Of a stretch of 64,000 bases of DNA, positions 18,377-27,662 are shown in pieces. Source of the stretch: Actinobacteria bacterium HGW-Actinobacteria-7. Lineage in GTDB: Bacteria; Actinomycetota; Coriobacteriia; Anaerosomatales; PHET01. The notes beneath the pieces were generated by a model, which was not told the origin of the DNA, searched no databases, and saw nothing but the letters and a program-made list of their open reading frames with translations. The translations under genes were made by a program, and so were the position numbers. Each line of letters begins with the position of its first letter. The first letter of the stretch is position 1. The stretch lies in NCBI GenBank assembly GCA_002841275.1, contig PHET01000013.1:17491-81490 (forward strand). Direction: 5' to 3'.

Positions 18377-18479
18377 CGGCGGTGATTCCGCCGTTGTCGG
18401 CCGCTCGCCGCCGACTGACTTGGCATGACATCTCGGCATCGTATCAGAAGCCGAAGGCCCGACGCATTCGCGCCGGGCC
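18377..18479 (-). promoter_or_regulatory. Structured spacer between rpmD and rplO with possible internal promoter
   Basis: In a 153-base gap within the spc operon the minus strand forms a strong hairpin (GGCCCGGCGC / GCGTCGGGCC, 18479-18456). It is followed by TGATACGAT, an extended -10-like element at 18446-18438, and then by a second perfect hairpin CGGCGG-AATCA-CCGCCG (18393-18377) just before the L15 ribosome-binding site. This looks like partial termination with restart upstream of rplO-secY. Function is inferred from shape only. Confidence 0.4.
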
Positions 18480-18502
18480 GGAATACTCTAAAACAAGCGC
18501 GC

Positions 18503-18706
18503 CTAGATATCCTCGACCTCTACGAGATGCTTCACCTTGAAGATCATCCCGCGAACAGCCGGGTTGTCGACCTGCTCGACCGAGTGACGTATCCGCTTCA
18601 GCCCAAGAGCGCGAAGCGTGGCCCCTTGATCGCCGGGGCAGCTGATGGAGCTCCTGATCTGAGTGACCTTCAACGTCTTGGCCGGAGCCTTCTTCTTAGC
18701 TGGCAT
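18503..18706 (-). CDS. rpmD: 50S ribosomal protein L30
   Basis: A 67-residue protein. The conserved L30 fold begins at LKVTQIRSSISCPGDQ and includes LRALGLKRIRHSV and VRGMIFKVKHLVEVE. Ten extra residues (MPAKKKAPAK) precede the usual start, a lysine/alanine-rich extension. It follows rpsE by two bases. Confidence 0.95.
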   Translation of the reverse strand: MPAKKKAPAKTLKVTQIRSSISCPGDQGATLRALGLKRIRHSVEQVDNPAVRGMIFKVKHLVEVEDI

Positions 18707-18708
18707 AT

Positions 18709-19218
18709 CTACTCCTCCCAGCCGTAGATCTGGGCAACCGACTTGCCGCGCCGACGAGCAACCTCTTCTGCGCTTGAAAGCGACTTGAGGCCCTGCGCTG
18801 CCGCCTTCACCATGTTGAGTGCGTTGTCCGTGCCGAGCGACTTGCTCAGTACATCATGAATGCCGCACAGCTCGAGCAGTGCGCGCACCGGGCCACCGGC
18901 GATGATACCGGTACCGGGAGCGGCGGGCTTGAGCATGACGCGCCCAGCACCGAACACACCGTAGATCTCGTGCGGAATCGTTCCGTTGATAACCGGAACC
19001 TTGAACATATTCTTCTTGGCGTCCTCGATGCCCTTCTTGATGGCGACCGGGACCTCCTGAGACTTACCCATACCAACACCGACATTGCCAGCGCCGTCGC
19101 CCACGACCACCAGTGCGGTGAGCGCAAAACGCCGACCACCCTTGACGACCTTGGAGACGCGGTTGATATAGACAACCTTCTCCTGGAGCTCCGACACCGG
19201 GGCTTCCCTGCGTGCCAT
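18709..19218 (-). CDS. rpsE: 30S ribosomal protein S5
   Basis: Decoding-fidelity protein. I start it at ATG 19218 ([16 protein letters not shown]), directly after GGGAGGAAGG, giving 169 residues. A longer frame adds an unrelated 27 residues and overlaps rplR. The double-stranded RNA-binding-like N-domain has [18 protein letters not shown], and [17 protein letters not shown] is in the C-domain. Confidence 0.96.
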   Translation of the reverse strand: MARREAPVSELQEKVVYINRVSKVVKGGRRFALTALVVVGDGAGNVGVGMGKSQEVPVAIKKGIEDAKKNMFKVPVINGTIPHEIYGVFGAGRVMLKPAAPGTGIIAGGPVRALLELCGIHDVLSKSLGTDNALNMVKAAAQGLKSLSSAEEVARRRGKSVAQIYGWEE

Positions 19219-19228
19219 ACCTTCCTCC

Positions 19229-19597
19229 CTAGAACTTGAGGCCGGCGCTACGAGCACCGTCTGCCAGAGCTTTGACCCGACCGTGATACAGGCGGCCACC
19301 GCGGTCGAATACGACCTCAGTGATACCAGCCTCTAGTGCCCGACGGCCGAGGGCCTCACCAACAGCCTTGGCGGCCTCGATGTTGGAGCCGGACTTGAGG
19401 GCCGCCTTCATCTCGCTGTCCAGGCTCGACGCCGAAGCGACGGTCAGACCGTTCTTGTCGTCTATGACCTGAGCGTAGATGTGAGCGTTCGTGCGGTTGA
19501 CGCACAGACGCGGGCGCTCGGGCATGCCGTTCACCTTACCGCGGACACGGCGGTGGCGGCGGGCCAGTGCTGCCTGCTTCGCCTTGAGCTTGTCCAT
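19229..19597 (-). CDS. rplR: 50S ribosomal protein L18
   Basis: Binds 5S rRNA with L5. The 122-residue protein begins with a basic helix ([20 protein letters not shown]) and has [18 protein letters not shown] and [20 protein letters not shown] at the end. It lies 52 bp after rplF. Normal. Confidence 0.97.
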   Translation of the reverse strand: MDKLKAKQAALARRHRRVRGKVNGMPERPRLCVNRTNAHIYAQVIDDKNGLTVASASSLDSEMKAALKSGSNIEAAKAVGEALGRRALEAGITEVVFDRGGRLYHGRVKALADGARSAGLKF

Positions 19598-19649
19598 GAC
19601 CTCGATCTCCTTGTTTCACGCGGCCCTTGCAGGGCCGAACAGACTCGCG

Positions 19650-20186
19650 TTACTTGGCAGCCTTGCCGAGCTTGCGACGGACATACTCGCCCTCGTAGCG
19701 AACACCCTTGCCTTTGTACGGCTCGGGCTTGCGCCAGGCGCGAATCTCGGCGGCCACCTGACCGACGCGCTGCTTGTCGATCCCACTGACCGTGATCTTG
19801 GTTGGCGCCGGAACCTCAAACGTGATGCCCGCCTCGGGTGTCACTACCACGGGGTGGCTGAAGCCCAAAGCGAGCTCCAGGTCCGAGCCCTTAAGAACTG
19901 CGCGGTACCCAACGCCGACGATCTCGAGGTTCTTCGAATAGCCTTCAGAGACTCCAATCACCATGTTGGCGATCAGCGTGCGGGTGAGCCCGTGCAAAGA
20001 GCGAGCCTCTCGGCCATCGTCGGGACGGGTCACCACGATGGCGCCGTCCTCCATTCCGATGGAGAGAATCTCCGTGAAACTCCGCTCGAGCTGGCCCTTG
20101 GGGCCCTTCACACTGACGGTAGAACCGTCGATCTTTACCTCTACCCCGGACGGAACCGGGATGGGCTGCTTGCCGATACGAGACAC
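19650..20186 (-). CDS. rplF: 50S ribosomal protein L6
   Basis: Binds 23S rRNA near the factor-binding site. I start it at GTG 20186 ([19 protein letters not shown]), seven bases after AAAGGAGC, giving 178 residues; the open frame upstream overlaps rpsH and has no family similarity. The C-terminal signature [18 protein letters not shown] is intact. Confidence 0.96.
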   Translation of the reverse strand: MSRIGKQPIPVPSGVEVKIDGSTVSVKGPKGQLERSFTEILSIGMEDGAIVVTRPDDGREARSLHGLTRTLIANMVIGVSEGYSKNLEIVGVGYRAVLKGSDLELALGFSHPVVVTPEAGITFEVPAPTKITVSGIDKQRVGQVAAEIRAWRKPEPYKGKGVRYEGEYVRRKLGKAAK

Positions 20187-20214
20187 GGCTTTCGCTCCTT
20201 TCCTTGGTCCGGGA

Positions 20215-20613
20215 CTACCAGACGTATGCGATGACTTCGCCACCGACGCCCGCGTTACGGGCGGCGCGCTCGGTCATCACACCGGCTGAAGTGGATATGA
20301 CGGCAATGCCGAGGCCACCCAACACGCGGGGGAGCTCGTCCTTCTTCGCGTAGACACGCAGACCGGGCTTGCTGATGCGGCGCAGGCCGGTGATAGTGCG
20401 CTCCTTGCGAGCTCCGTACTTCAAGGTGATCTCGAGGCTGTCCTGCGGAGTGCCCTCGATTACCTGGTAGTCGGTGATGTAGCCTTCTTGCTTCAAGATG
20501 CGAGCGATCTCGACGAGCTTCTTGCTCGACGGCATCGTCGTGCTCGCCTTGTAAGCTGAGTTCGCGTTACGGACACGCGTCAGCATATCGGCGATCGGAT
20601 CGGTCATGCTCAT
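20215..20613 (-). CDS. rpsH: 30S ribosomal protein S8
   Basis: Binds the central domain of 16S rRNA and in many bacteria represses the spc operon. The 132-residue protein begins [17 protein letters not shown] and ends with [20 protein letters not shown]. The AGGAGG site is five bases from ATG 20613. Confidence 0.97.
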   Translation of the reverse strand: MSMTDPIADMLTRVRNANSAYKASTTMPSSKKLVEIARILKQEGYITDYQVIEGTPQDSLEITLKYGARKERTITGLRRISKPGLRVYAKKDELPRVLGGLGIAVISTSAGVMTERAARNAGVGGEVIAYVW

Positions 20614-20717
20614 TTGTTCCTCCTATGGTTCGAGATGAGCCCTGTCCGCGGTTCGTGATCGCCCGTGGCAATCACGCCAGACCGGATGGGTCTCTCCGAC
20701 GGTGCGACGAAATGGAC

Positions 20718-20903
20718 TTACCAGCTCGCCTTACGCACGCCGGGGAGTTCGCCTCGGAGAGCCAGCTCCCGCACGCAGATACGACACATCCCGAACTGGC
20801 GATAAAACGCCCGGGGCCTGCCGCATCGGCTGCAGCGGTTGTGCTGACGCACGCCGAATTTCGGTGTACGCATCGCCTTGGCGATCATCGACTTCTTAGC
20901 CAC
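20718..20903 (-). CDS. rpsZ: 30S ribosomal protein S14, type Z (zinc-binding)
   Basis: The short 61-residue S14. The start is GTG 20903 ([19 protein letters not shown]), six bases after GGAGG; the longer open frame is rejected. It has both zinc pairs, CSRCGR and CRICVR. Located between rplE and rpsH, as usual. Confidence 0.96.
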   Translation of the reverse strand: MAKKSMIAKAMRTPKFGVRQHNRCSRCGRPRAFYRQFGMCRICVRELALRGELPGVRKASW

Positions 20904-20953
20904 TTCCAACCTCCGTTTCGCGACGGGACGCATCTCCCGCCGAGGGGTTCTTC

Positions 20954-21496
20954 CTACTTCTTGAACGGGAAGCCGAAGGCATCGAGCAGCGCCCTGGCTT
21001 CTTCGTCTGTTTTCGCGCTAGTGACGAACGTGATGTCCATACCACGAGTGCGATCCACCCGGTCGTAGTCGACCTCAGGGAAGATCAACTGCTCCGTTAC
21101 ACCCATGGAGTAGTTGCCGCGGCCGTCGAAGCTCTTGGCCGAAAGCCCGCGAAAGTCGCGGATGCGGGGGATTGCAGCCGCAACGAGGCGGTCGAAGAAC
21201 TCCCACATGCGATCGCCGCGGAGGGTGACCTTCGCACCGATCGGCATTCCCTCCCGGATCTTGAAGCTCGCGATCGACTTGCGTGCTCGCGTGGTCATGG
21301 GCTGCTGGCCCGTGATGATGCGAAGGTCCTCGATTGCTGCATCAAGCTGCTTGATGTCCTGAACCGCGGCGCCCACGCCCATATTCACCACGATCTTCTG
21401 CAACCGTGGGATCTCGTTCACGTTCTCGTACTGCAGCTGCTCCCGGAGAGCCGGGACCACCTCGCTCCAGTACTTCTCTTTGAGTCTCGGTGCCAT
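20954..21496 (-). CDS. rplE: 50S ribosomal protein L5
   Basis: 5S rRNA-binding protein forming a bridge to the small subunit. The start is ATG 21496 ([20 protein letters not shown]), giving 180 residues, the family norm; GGAGG lies 11 bases upstream. Landmarks are [34 protein letters not shown] and [21 protein letters not shown]. Confidence 0.96.
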   Translation of the reverse strand: MAPRLKEKYWSEVVPALREQLQYENVNEIPRLQKIVVNMGVGAAVQDIKQLDAAIEDLRIITGQQPMTTRARKSIASFKIREGMPIGAKVTLRGDRMWEFFDRLVAAAIPRIRDFRGLSAKSFDGRGNYSMGVTEQLIFPEVDYDRVDRTRGMDITFVTSAKTDEEARALLDAFGFPFKK

Positions 21497-21587
21497 GTTG
21501 CGTTCGTCCTCCATCTTGGGGTTCACAGTGCAGGATTTCTGACCCTGCACCTCCTCGCGACATTCCGCGCGGAGCCAGTCTCACAGA

Positions 21588-21908
21588 CTACTTGTCGATA
21601 TCGTTGCCGCACTTCTTGCAGACACGAACGGGAGTGCCCTCTACACGCTTCCGGCCAATACGAGTGGCCTGCGAGCAGCTCGGGCAGACCAGCATCACAT
21701 TGCTCACATGAATCGGAGCCTCGATCTCGAGGATTCCGCCCTTGGGGCTGCGCTGGGTCGGCTTCGTCGCCTTCTTGACCATGTTGATGCGCTCAACGAT
21801 GACGCGGGACTTGTATGGCAAGGTCGCGATGACCTTGGCCTCCTTGCCCTTGTCCTTGCCGGCGATCACTTTGACCTTGTCGCCCGTACGGATGCTCAGC
21901 TTTGTCAT
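21588..21908 (-). CDS. rplX: 50S ribosomal protein L24 with zinc ribbon
   Basis: Assembly-initiator protein of the large subunit. The KOW motif is DKVKVIAGKDKGKEAKVI. The C-terminal part has two cysteine pairs, CPSC and CKKC, a zinc ribbon found in many bacterial L24 proteins. 106 residues, ten bases after rplN. Confidence 0.96.
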   Translation of the reverse strand: MTKLSIRTGDKVKVIAGKDKGKEAKVIATLPYKSRVIVERINMVKKATKPTQRSPKGGILEIEAPIHVSNVMLVCPSCSQATRIGRKRVEGTPVRVCKKCGNDIDK

Positions 21909-21918
21909 TTCAATCCTC

Positions 21919-22287
21919 CTAGAGCACTTCGGGCGCGAGCGAAACGATCTTCATATACCGACGGTCGCGAAGCTCGCGAGCCACCGGGCCGAAGATACGC
22001 GTACCACGCGGGTTGCCCTGAGCGTCGATGATGACCGCAGCATTGTCATCGAATCTGATGTAGCTGCCGTCTGTACGACGAACTTCCTTCTTGGTGCGAA
22101 CCACTACCGCACGAACAACATCGCCCTTCTTGACTGCACCATTGGGAATCGCTTCCTTGACGGCGCAGACGATGATGTCGCCTACGTACGCATAGCGTCT
22201 CTTTGAGCCACCGAGAACTTTGATGCACAAGACCTTCCGTGCACCCGAGTTGTCGGCCACCTTCAGCCGGGTTTCTGCCTGGATCAT
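21919..22287 (-). CDS. rplN: 50S ribosomal protein L14
   Basis: Intersubunit bridge protein. The 122-residue sequence begins [27 protein letters not shown] in type and carries [12 protein letters not shown] and [13 protein letters not shown]. It follows rpsQ after 72 bases with no other element recognised between them. Confidence 0.97.
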   Translation of the reverse strand: MIQAETRLKVADNSGARKVLCIKVLGGSKRRYAYVGDIIVCAVKEAIPNGAVKKGDVVRAVVVRTKKEVRRTDGSYIRFDDNAAVIIDAQGNPRGTRIFGPVARELRDRRYMKIVSLAPEVL

Positions 22288-22359
22288 CTACGAATCCTCC
22301 GTTGACTTACGGTCCGTGAGCGGTGCGCCGTCCATGACGCACATCTTCGGCCGAAGAAC

Positions 22360-22620
22360 CTATTTAGCCTTCTCGACGATCTCGACGAGACGCCACCGCT
22401 TCAGCTTGGAAAGCGGACGCGTCTCCATCACGACCACAGTGTCACCGACACCGCAGGCATTCTCTTCGTCGTGAGCGTGGAGCTTCTTGGACATAGTGAT
22501 CATCTTGCCGTAGAGCGGGTGCTTCTTGCGCTCTTCGATTCTGACCACGCAGGTCTTGTCGCCGGCAGTAGATACCACGATGCCCTGACGAGACTTGCGA
22601 CGATTACGGTCGGTAGTCAT
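22360..22620 (-). CDS. rpsQ: 30S ribosomal protein S17
   Basis: An OB-fold protein of 86 residues binding the 5' domain of 16S rRNA. Family pattern: [39 protein letters not shown], and [20 protein letters not shown]. It starts 14 bases after rpmC. Confidence 0.97.
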   Translation of the reverse strand: MTTDRNRRKSRQGIVVSTAGDKTCVVRIEERKKHPLYGKMITMSKKLHAHDEENACGVGDTVVVMETRPLSKLKRWRLVEIVEKAK

Positions 22621-22634
22621 ACCTTCTCCTCCAC

Positions 22635-22850
22635 CTACGACGCGGCCGCGTCACGCTGGGCCGCGATTGCGCGGGCGCGCAACTCAGTGTGCAAACGCGC
22701 GATATCCTTCTTGATAAAGGCGATCTTGCCAGTATTGTCGAGCTGTCCCGTCGCAAGACGGAACCTCATGTTGAACAGCTCGGCGCGCATGGCCTTAAGC
22801 TTCTCTGCGAGCTCAGCATCTGTGAGCTCACGAATCTCCGTTGTCTTCAT
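22635..22850 (-). CDS. rpmC: 50S ribosomal protein L29
   Basis: A two-helix protein of 71 residues near the tunnel exit, where trigger factor and SRP dock. It starts [18 protein letters not shown] and has [14 protein letters not shown]. Its ATG directly abuts the rplP stop, and an Ala/Arg-rich tail ends it. Confidence 0.96.
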   Translation of the reverse strand: MKTTEIRELTDAELAEKLKAMRAELFNMRFRLATGQLDNTGKIAFIKKDIARLHTELRARAIAAQRDAAAS

Positions 22851-23279
22851 CTACGCCTCCCCGCCGCTATCGGCACGGGTCACGAACTTGCACCTGATCG
22901 GGAGCTTATGTGCCGCGAGGCGCATGGCTTCCTTGGCAACTTCCTCCGAGACACCGGCGATTTCGAACATGACACGACCGGGCTTGACCACGGCAACCCA
23001 CTTCTCGGGGTTACCCTTACCGGAACCCATACGGGTCTCCGCAGGCTTCTGAGTGATCGGCTTGTCCGGGAAGATGTTTATCCAGACCTTACCGCCACGC
23101 TTCATATAGCGCGTCATCGCGATACGTGAAGCCTCAATCTGCCTGTTGGTAATCCAGGCCGGCTCGAGGGCCTTGAGGCCATACTCGCCGAAGTGAACCT
23201 GGGTACCGCCCTTGGCAGCGCCCTTCCAGTTGCTACCGCGCTGTACTTTGCGATGCTTTACTCGCTTGGGCAGCAGCAT
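22851..23279 (-). CDS. rplP: 50S ribosomal protein L16
   Basis: Lies near the A and P sites of the large subunit. The 142-residue sequence has [34 protein letters not shown] and [19 protein letters not shown]. It directly follows rpsC with no spacer. Confidence 0.97.
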   Translation of the reverse strand: MLLPKRVKHRKVQRGSNWKGAAKGGTQVHFGEYGLKALEPAWITNRQIEASRIAMTRYMKRGGKVWINIFPDKPITQKPAETRMGSGKGNPEKWVAVVKPGRVMFEIAGVSEEVAKEAMRLAAHKLPIRCKFVTRADSGGEA

Positions 23280-23987
23280 CTAGCGCCTCCCTTCGTTACG
23301 ACCCTCACGACGGGGACGCGGTGCACGCGTACCCTCGATCGCAGGGTTGGGAGCCTGCTGTCCAGGCAGGACCTCACCGTGATAGACCCATACCTTGATA
23401 CCGACGGCACCCATGCCCGTACGGGCAACAGATGTACCGTAATCAATCTTGGCTCGCAGGGTGTGCAGCGGAACGCGACCCTCGCGATACCACTCCCGGC
23501 GACCCATCTCGGCGCCACCAAGTCGACCTGAGCACTGGACTCGGATTCCGAGTGCACCGCTCTTCATTGCCGAAGCAACAGCCTTGCGCATGGCGCGGCG
23601 GAATGCGACGCGGCCAACAAGCTGCTCGCCAACGGACTGTGCGATGAGTGTAGCGTCGAGTTCCGGGCGCTTGATTTCGATGATATTGACCGAGACGGTT
23701 CCGCCCGCGATCTTCTCAAGCTCCTTGCGAAGAACGTCGACTTCGGCGCCCTTCTTGCCGATGACGATGCCCGGACGAGCGGTCCACAGCTCAATCGCGG
23801 TCTTATCACCCTTGCGCTCGATCTCAATACGCGACACGGCTGCGCGACGAAGACGCGCATCCAGGAAGCGGCGGATCTTGACGTCGTTCTCAAGCGTCTT
23901 GGCGTAGTCCTTACCGGCATACCAGCGGGAGCGCCAGTTCTCGGTGATGCCTAGACGCAGGCCGATCGGATAGACCTTCTGTCCCAT
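23280..23987 (-). CDS. rpsC: 30S ribosomal protein S3
   Basis: Forms part of the mRNA entry tunnel. I start it at ATG 23987 ([20 protein letters not shown]), giving 235 residues; the open frame before it overlaps rplV. The KH domain has [20 protein letters not shown] and [19 protein letters not shown] basic Arg/Gly-rich tail ends it. Confidence 0.97.
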   Translation of the reverse strand: MGQKVYPIGLRLGITENWRSRWYAGKDYAKTLENDVKIRRFLDARLRRAAVSRIEIERKGDKTAIELWTARPGIVIGKKGAEVDVLRKELEKIAGGTVSVNIIEIKRPELDATLIAQSVGEQLVGRVAFRRAMRKAVASAMKSGALGIRVQCSGRLGGAEMGRREWYREGRVPLHTLRAKIDYGTSVARTGMGAVGIKVWVYHGEVLPGQQAPNPAIEGTRAPRPRREGRNEGRR

Positions 23988-23994
23988 GCGGCTC

Positions 23995-24336
23995 CTACGC
24001 CTCCTCTCGCGACGTGACGACCACGGTGATGTGGCTCGTGCGCTTGTTGATGCGGAACGCCCGGCCCATGGCACGCGGCTGGATACGCTTCAAAGTGGGG
24101 CCCTCATCGACGAAGGTCGCGCCGACGACGAGGTCATCTGCCTTCAAGTGAAGGTTGTGAACTGCGTTGGCAACTGCGCTATTGAGGGTCTTCTCAACGA
24201 TCTCTGCGGCCGCACGAGGCGAGAACTTCAGGATGGTAAGTGCCTCATCAACGGACTTGCCGCGAATAAGGTCCACCACCAGGCGCGCCTTGCGCGGGCT
24301 CACACGCTGATAACGTGCTACTGCTCTGGCTTCCAT
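23995..24336 (-). CDS. rplV: 50S ribosomal protein L22
   Basis: Lines the nascent peptide tunnel. The 113-residue protein has [30 protein letters not shown] and the [19 protein letters not shown] loop that reaches the tunnel. Three bases separate it from rpsS. Confidence 0.97.
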   Translation of the reverse strand: MEARAVARYQRVSPRKARLVVDLIRGKSVDEALTILKFSPRAAAEIVEKTLNSAVANAVHNLHLKADDLVVGATFVDEGPTLKRIQPRAMGRAFRINKRTSHITVVVTSREEA

Positions 24337-24339
24337 CTC

Positions 24340-24618
24340 CTACCTCTTGCCCTTCTTGTCAGAGGCCTTGTGACCGCGGAAGGTCCGAGTCGGCGAGAAC
24401 TCGCCGAGCTTGTGACCGACCATCGACTCGGTGACATAGACCGGAACGTGCTTGCGGCCGTCGTGAACCGCGATAGTGTGCCCTACCATCTCAGGGAAGA
24501 TGGTCGAGGAACGTGACCAGGTCTTGATGACCTTCTTCTCGCTCGCCTCATTCATCGCGTGAATTCGCTCGAGGAGACGAGGCTGGACGAACGGGCCTTT
24601 CTTCAAGCTTCTGCTCAT
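24340..24618 (-). CDS. rpsS: 30S ribosomal protein S19
   Basis: Head protein pairing with S13. The 92-residue sequence starts [19 protein letters not shown] and has the family motif [20 protein letters not shown]. It follows rplB by 21 bp. Confidence 0.97.
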   Translation of the reverse strand: MSRSLKKGPFVQPRLLERIHAMNEASEKKVIKTWSRSSTIFPEMVGHTIAVHDGRKHVPVYVTESMVGHKLGEFSPTRTFRGHKASDKKGKR

Positions 24619-24639
24619 CTGCTACTGACCTCCTTTTCG

Positions 24640-25470
24640 CTACTTCTTGCGACGACGGATGATAAGGCGGCTAGACGCCTTCTTCTTGCTTCGAGTGCGG
24701 TGACCCTTGGTGGGAACGCCCCACGGAGTAACAGGGTGGCGACCGGCAGACTTGTTCTTGCCCTCGCCACCACCATGCGGGTGGTCGACCGGGTTCATCG
24801 CGGTACCACGTACGGTCGGACGCTTGCCGGCCCAGCGGTTACGTCCGGCCTTGCCGATGGTGATGTTGCTATGGTCGGAGTTGCCAACCTCACCGATGGT
24901 GGCGCGGCACGTGATGAGAACTCGACGCATTTCCGAGCTGGGCATACGCAGAATCGCGTAGCCACTTTCCTTGCCCATCAGCTGGATGGACGTGCCTGCT
25001 GACCTCGCAAGCGCGGCACCCCGGCCGGGCTGCAACTCAACCGCGTGGACGACGGTACCAACCGGAATGTCCGAGAGCGGCAACGAGTTGCCGGGCTTGA
25101 TGTCAGCGCCCGTGCCATTGACGACCGTATCGCCGACCTTCAGACCCTTGGGGCAAAGGATGTAGCGCTTCTCGCCGTCGGCGTAGTGAAGCAGCGCGAT
25201 ACGAGCTGACCTGTTGGGGTCGTACTCGATGGTTGCAACCTTCGCCGGGACGACATCCTTGTTTCGCTTGAAGTCGATGACTCGATACTGACGCTTGTGG
25301 CCACCACCCTGGTGACGCGTGGTGATGCGCCCGTTGTTGTTACGGCCACCCTTCTTGGGGAGCGGCTGCACCAATGACTTCTCGGGAGTGCTCCGCGTGA
25401 TCTCTGCAAAGTCAGAGACCGACTGGAAACGACGACCCGGTGAAGTCGGCTTGTACTTCTTAAGTCCCAT
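24640..25470 (-). CDS. rplB: 50S ribosomal protein L2
   Basis: Peptidyl-transferase-centre protein. The 276-residue protein has [20 protein letters not shown] and the near-invariant [19 protein letters not shown] loop with its functional His. It is preceded by a 132-base spacer after rplW in which no gene or clear signal is seen. Confidence 0.97.
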   Translation of the reverse strand: MGLKKYKPTSPGRRFQSVSDFAEITRSTPEKSLVQPLPKKGGRNNNGRITTRHQGGGHKRQYRVIDFKRNKDVVPAKVATIEYDPNRSARIALLHYADGEKRYILCPKGLKVGDTVVNGTGADIKPGNSLPLSDIPVGTVVHAVELQPGRGAALARSAGTSIQLMGKESGYAILRMPSSEMRRVLITCRATIGEVGNSDHSNITIGKAGRNRWAGKRPTVRGTAMNPVDHPHGGGEGKNKSAGRHPVTPWGVPTKGHRTRSKKKASSRLIIRRRKK

Positions 25471-25602
25471 CTCAACTCCTTCCGTCCGATCGCCCGCGCC
25501 GTCTGGGACAAACGCGACGCTGACTCCGGACTACCACGGTGCCGGGCGGCTCCATATACGAACCTACCACAACACCCTCACGACCCTTGCGAGTCGACGA
25601 AC

Positions 25603-25890
25603 CTACACTGTCGGGAAGATATCGAGCTTGTCGCCCGCCTTGAGCGTGACGATTGCCTTCTTCCAGTCGCGCGTCTTGCCCTTGGCAACGCGCACGCGAC
25701 GCGGCTTGCCGGTGACATTCATGGTGTTCACGTTGGTAACAGTGACATCGAAGATCTCAGTGATCGCCTGGGCGACCTGAGTCTTGTTCGAGCTCTTGGC
25801 GACCTCGAAGGTGTAACGGTTCTGCTCGATCATCGAGTAGGACTTCTCCGAGATGATCGGACGAATGATGATATCGCGTGGATCGTACAT
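25603..25890 (-). CDS. rplW: 50S ribosomal protein L23
   Basis: Docking site of trigger factor at the tunnel exit. I start it at ATG 25890 (MYDPRDIIIRPIISEKSYSM), giving 95 residues. The TAATG junction shares one base with the rplD stop, implying coupled translation. The later NTMNVTGKPRRVRVAKGKT segment is the family signature. Confidence 0.96.
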   Translation of the reverse strand: MYDPRDIIIRPIISEKSYSMIEQNRYTFEVAKSSNKTQVAQAITEIFDVTVTNVNTMNVTGKPRRVRVAKGKTRDWKKAIVTLKAGDKLDIFPTV

Positions 25891-26513
25891 TAGGACAGCA
25901 CCCCCTCGAGCCAAGTCAGAGCCGGCTTCGTGAAGAGCACGGCGGTGTTGTCGACAAGATCATATGTGTTCGCTTCAGAAGCGGTGATCACACGGACGCG
26001 AGGCAGATTACGGAACGAAAGCATGGCGTTCACGTCATCGGGCTCAACAACGATAGTGACGCGACCAGTGATTCCGAGGCCCTTGAGGACATCGGCAGCG
26101 GCCTTGGTTGCGGGCTTGTCGAAGGCGAAGCCGTCGATGACGAACAGAGACTCATCAGCGAGCTTGGCCGAGAGAACCGAGCGCATTGCCAGCTTGACGA
26201 CCTTGTTCGGCACTTTGAACGCATAGCTGCGGGGATGGGGGCCGAATACCGCGCCGCCGCCCTTCCACTGCGGAGCACGCGTCGTACCCTGACGGGCGCG
26301 ACCAGTACCCTTCTGACGCCACGGCTTCTTCCCGCCTCCGGAAACCATTCCGCGGGTCTTGCTATCGTGCGTCCCCGAGCGACGCGCGGCCATCTGGCTG
26401 CGCACCACCTGGTGAACGACGAAGGTGTTCGGCTCGATGCCGAAGACGCCGTCGGCAAGCTCGGCAGTGCCGACCTTCTTGCCTTTCGCGTCCTTGATCT
26501 CGATGCTAGCCAT
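25890..26513 (-). CDS. rplD: 50S ribosomal protein L4
   Basis: Tunnel-lining protein; in some bacteria it also represses the S10 operon. The 207-residue sequence carries KPWRQKGTGRARQGTTRAP, part of the extended tunnel loop, and FGPHPRSYAFKVPNKVVKLA. It begins MASIEIKDAKGKKVGTAEL, 38 bases after rplC. Confidence 0.97.
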   Translation of the reverse strand: MASIEIKDAKGKKVGTAELADGVFGIEPNTFVVHQVVRSQMAARRSGTHDSKTRGMVSGGGKKPWRQKGTGRARQGTTRAPQWKGGGAVFGPHPRSYAFKVPNKVVKLAMRSVLSAKLADESLFVIDGFAFDKPATKAAADVLKGLGITGRVTIVVEPDDVNAMLSFRNLPRVRVITASEANTYDLVDNTAVLFTKPALTWLEGVLS

Positions 26514-26551
26514 CTTCTCTACTCCCTAAAGGTTGTCACCGGCGAAACGCA

Positions 26552-27172
26552 CTACGCCATGCGAATGGTCAGCAGCGCGCCCTTGCCACCGGGAACGGCG
26601 CCCTTGACAATCAACAGATTCTGCTCGGAATCGATCTTGACGAGGTCGAGGTTCCGTACCGTTACAACCTCAGACCCCATGTGACCAGGCATCTTCTTAC
26701 CGCGAAAGATTCGCGCCGGGGTGGCGCATTGTCCCACGGAACCCGGCACGCGGTGAGAGTGTGAGCCATGGCCACCAGGGCCACCTTTGAAGTTGTGACG
26801 CTTCATGACTCCAGCGAAACCCTTACCCTTGCTCACGCCGGTAACGTGAACAGACTTTGCCTCAGCAAAAGCATCGACGGTAATCGTCGAGCCTACCTTC
26901 ACGCTCTCCTCGTCACCGAGGCGTATCTCCATCAGGTGACGCTTGGGCTCGACTCCGGCCTTGTCAAAGTGGCCATGCATCGGCTTGTTGACCTTGCGCT
27001 CAGCGATGTCACCGAATCCGATCTGAATGGCGCGATAGCCATCAGTCTTATCCGTCTTCACCTGGGTCACGACGCACGGTCCCGCCTCAATGACGGTGAC
27101 CGGTAGGAGACGATCGTCCTCGCTCCAGACCTGCGTCATCCCCAGCTTGCGGCCAAGGATAGTGGTTACCAT
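26552..27172 (-). CDS. rplC: 50S ribosomal protein L3
   Basis: Early assembly protein near the peptidyl-transferase centre. 206 residues, with TTILGRKLGMTQVW at the start and the family signature VSKGKGFAGVMKRHNFKGG followed by GSHSHRVPGSVGQCATPARI. A 117-base spacer separates it from rpsJ; it holds a small hairpin (GGTGCC-ACTG-GGCACC) and a weak extended -10-like TGGTATAGT at about 27278-27286. Confidence 0.97.
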   Translation of the reverse strand: MVTTILGRKLGMTQVWSEDDRLLPVTVIEAGPCVVTQVKTDKTDGYRAIQIGFGDIAERKVNKPMHGHFDKAGVEPKRHLMEIRLGDEESVKVGSTITVDAFAEAKSVHVTGVSKGKGFAGVMKRHNFKGGPGGHGSHSHRVPGSVGQCATPARIFRGKKMPGHMGSEVVTVRNLDLVKIDSEQNLLIVKGAVPGGKGALLTIRMA

Positions 27173-27289
27173 TCGTCCGTCCTTACCTCAGGCGGTCGTG
27201 GGACTCATCGGGTGCCCAGTGGCACCGTCCCCAGAGGACCGCGTTTTCACGTTGGCGCGCCTCAGCGCAGACCAACGACTATACCAGAC

Positions 27290-27598
27290 CTAGAGCTTGA
27301 TCTCGATATCAACACCGGCAGGCAGATCAAGCCTCATCAGTGAGTCAACCGTCTTGGCGGTAGGCTCCATGATGTCGATCAAACGCTTGTGTGTACGCAT
27401 CTCGAACTGCTCGCGGCTGTCCTTGTTCACGTGCGGCGAGCGGATCACACAGTAAAGGCTGCGGTCGGTCGGCAGCGGAATGGGACCGCATACCTTGGCA
27501 CCGGTCTTCTGCGCCGTGTCCACGATCAACTTCGTCGACTGATCGACAATCTCGTGATCGTAGCCCTTGAGGCGGATTCTGATCTTCTGGTTCGCCAA
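27290..27598 (-). CDS. rpsJ: 30S ribosomal protein S10 / NusE
   Basis: Ribosomal head protein that also joins the NusG-NusB antitermination complex. I start it at TTG 27598 ([19 protein letters not shown] follows), nine bases after GGAGG, giving 102 residues, the usual length. A GTG three codons earlier touches the ribosome-binding site and is rejected. Landmarks are [20 protein letters not shown] and [15 protein letters not shown]. Confidence 0.96.
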   Translation of the reverse strand: MANQKIRIRLKGYDHEIVDQSTKLIVDTAQKTGAKVCGPIPLPTDRSLYCVIRSPHVNKDSREQFEMRTHKRLIDIMEPTAKTVDSLMRLDLPAGVDIEIKL

Positions 27599-27662
27599 CT
27601 CTTTCACCCTCCGTCATCCGGGGACCAGGCTTCATCGCCTAGGTGTACCGGCCATTGAAGTC

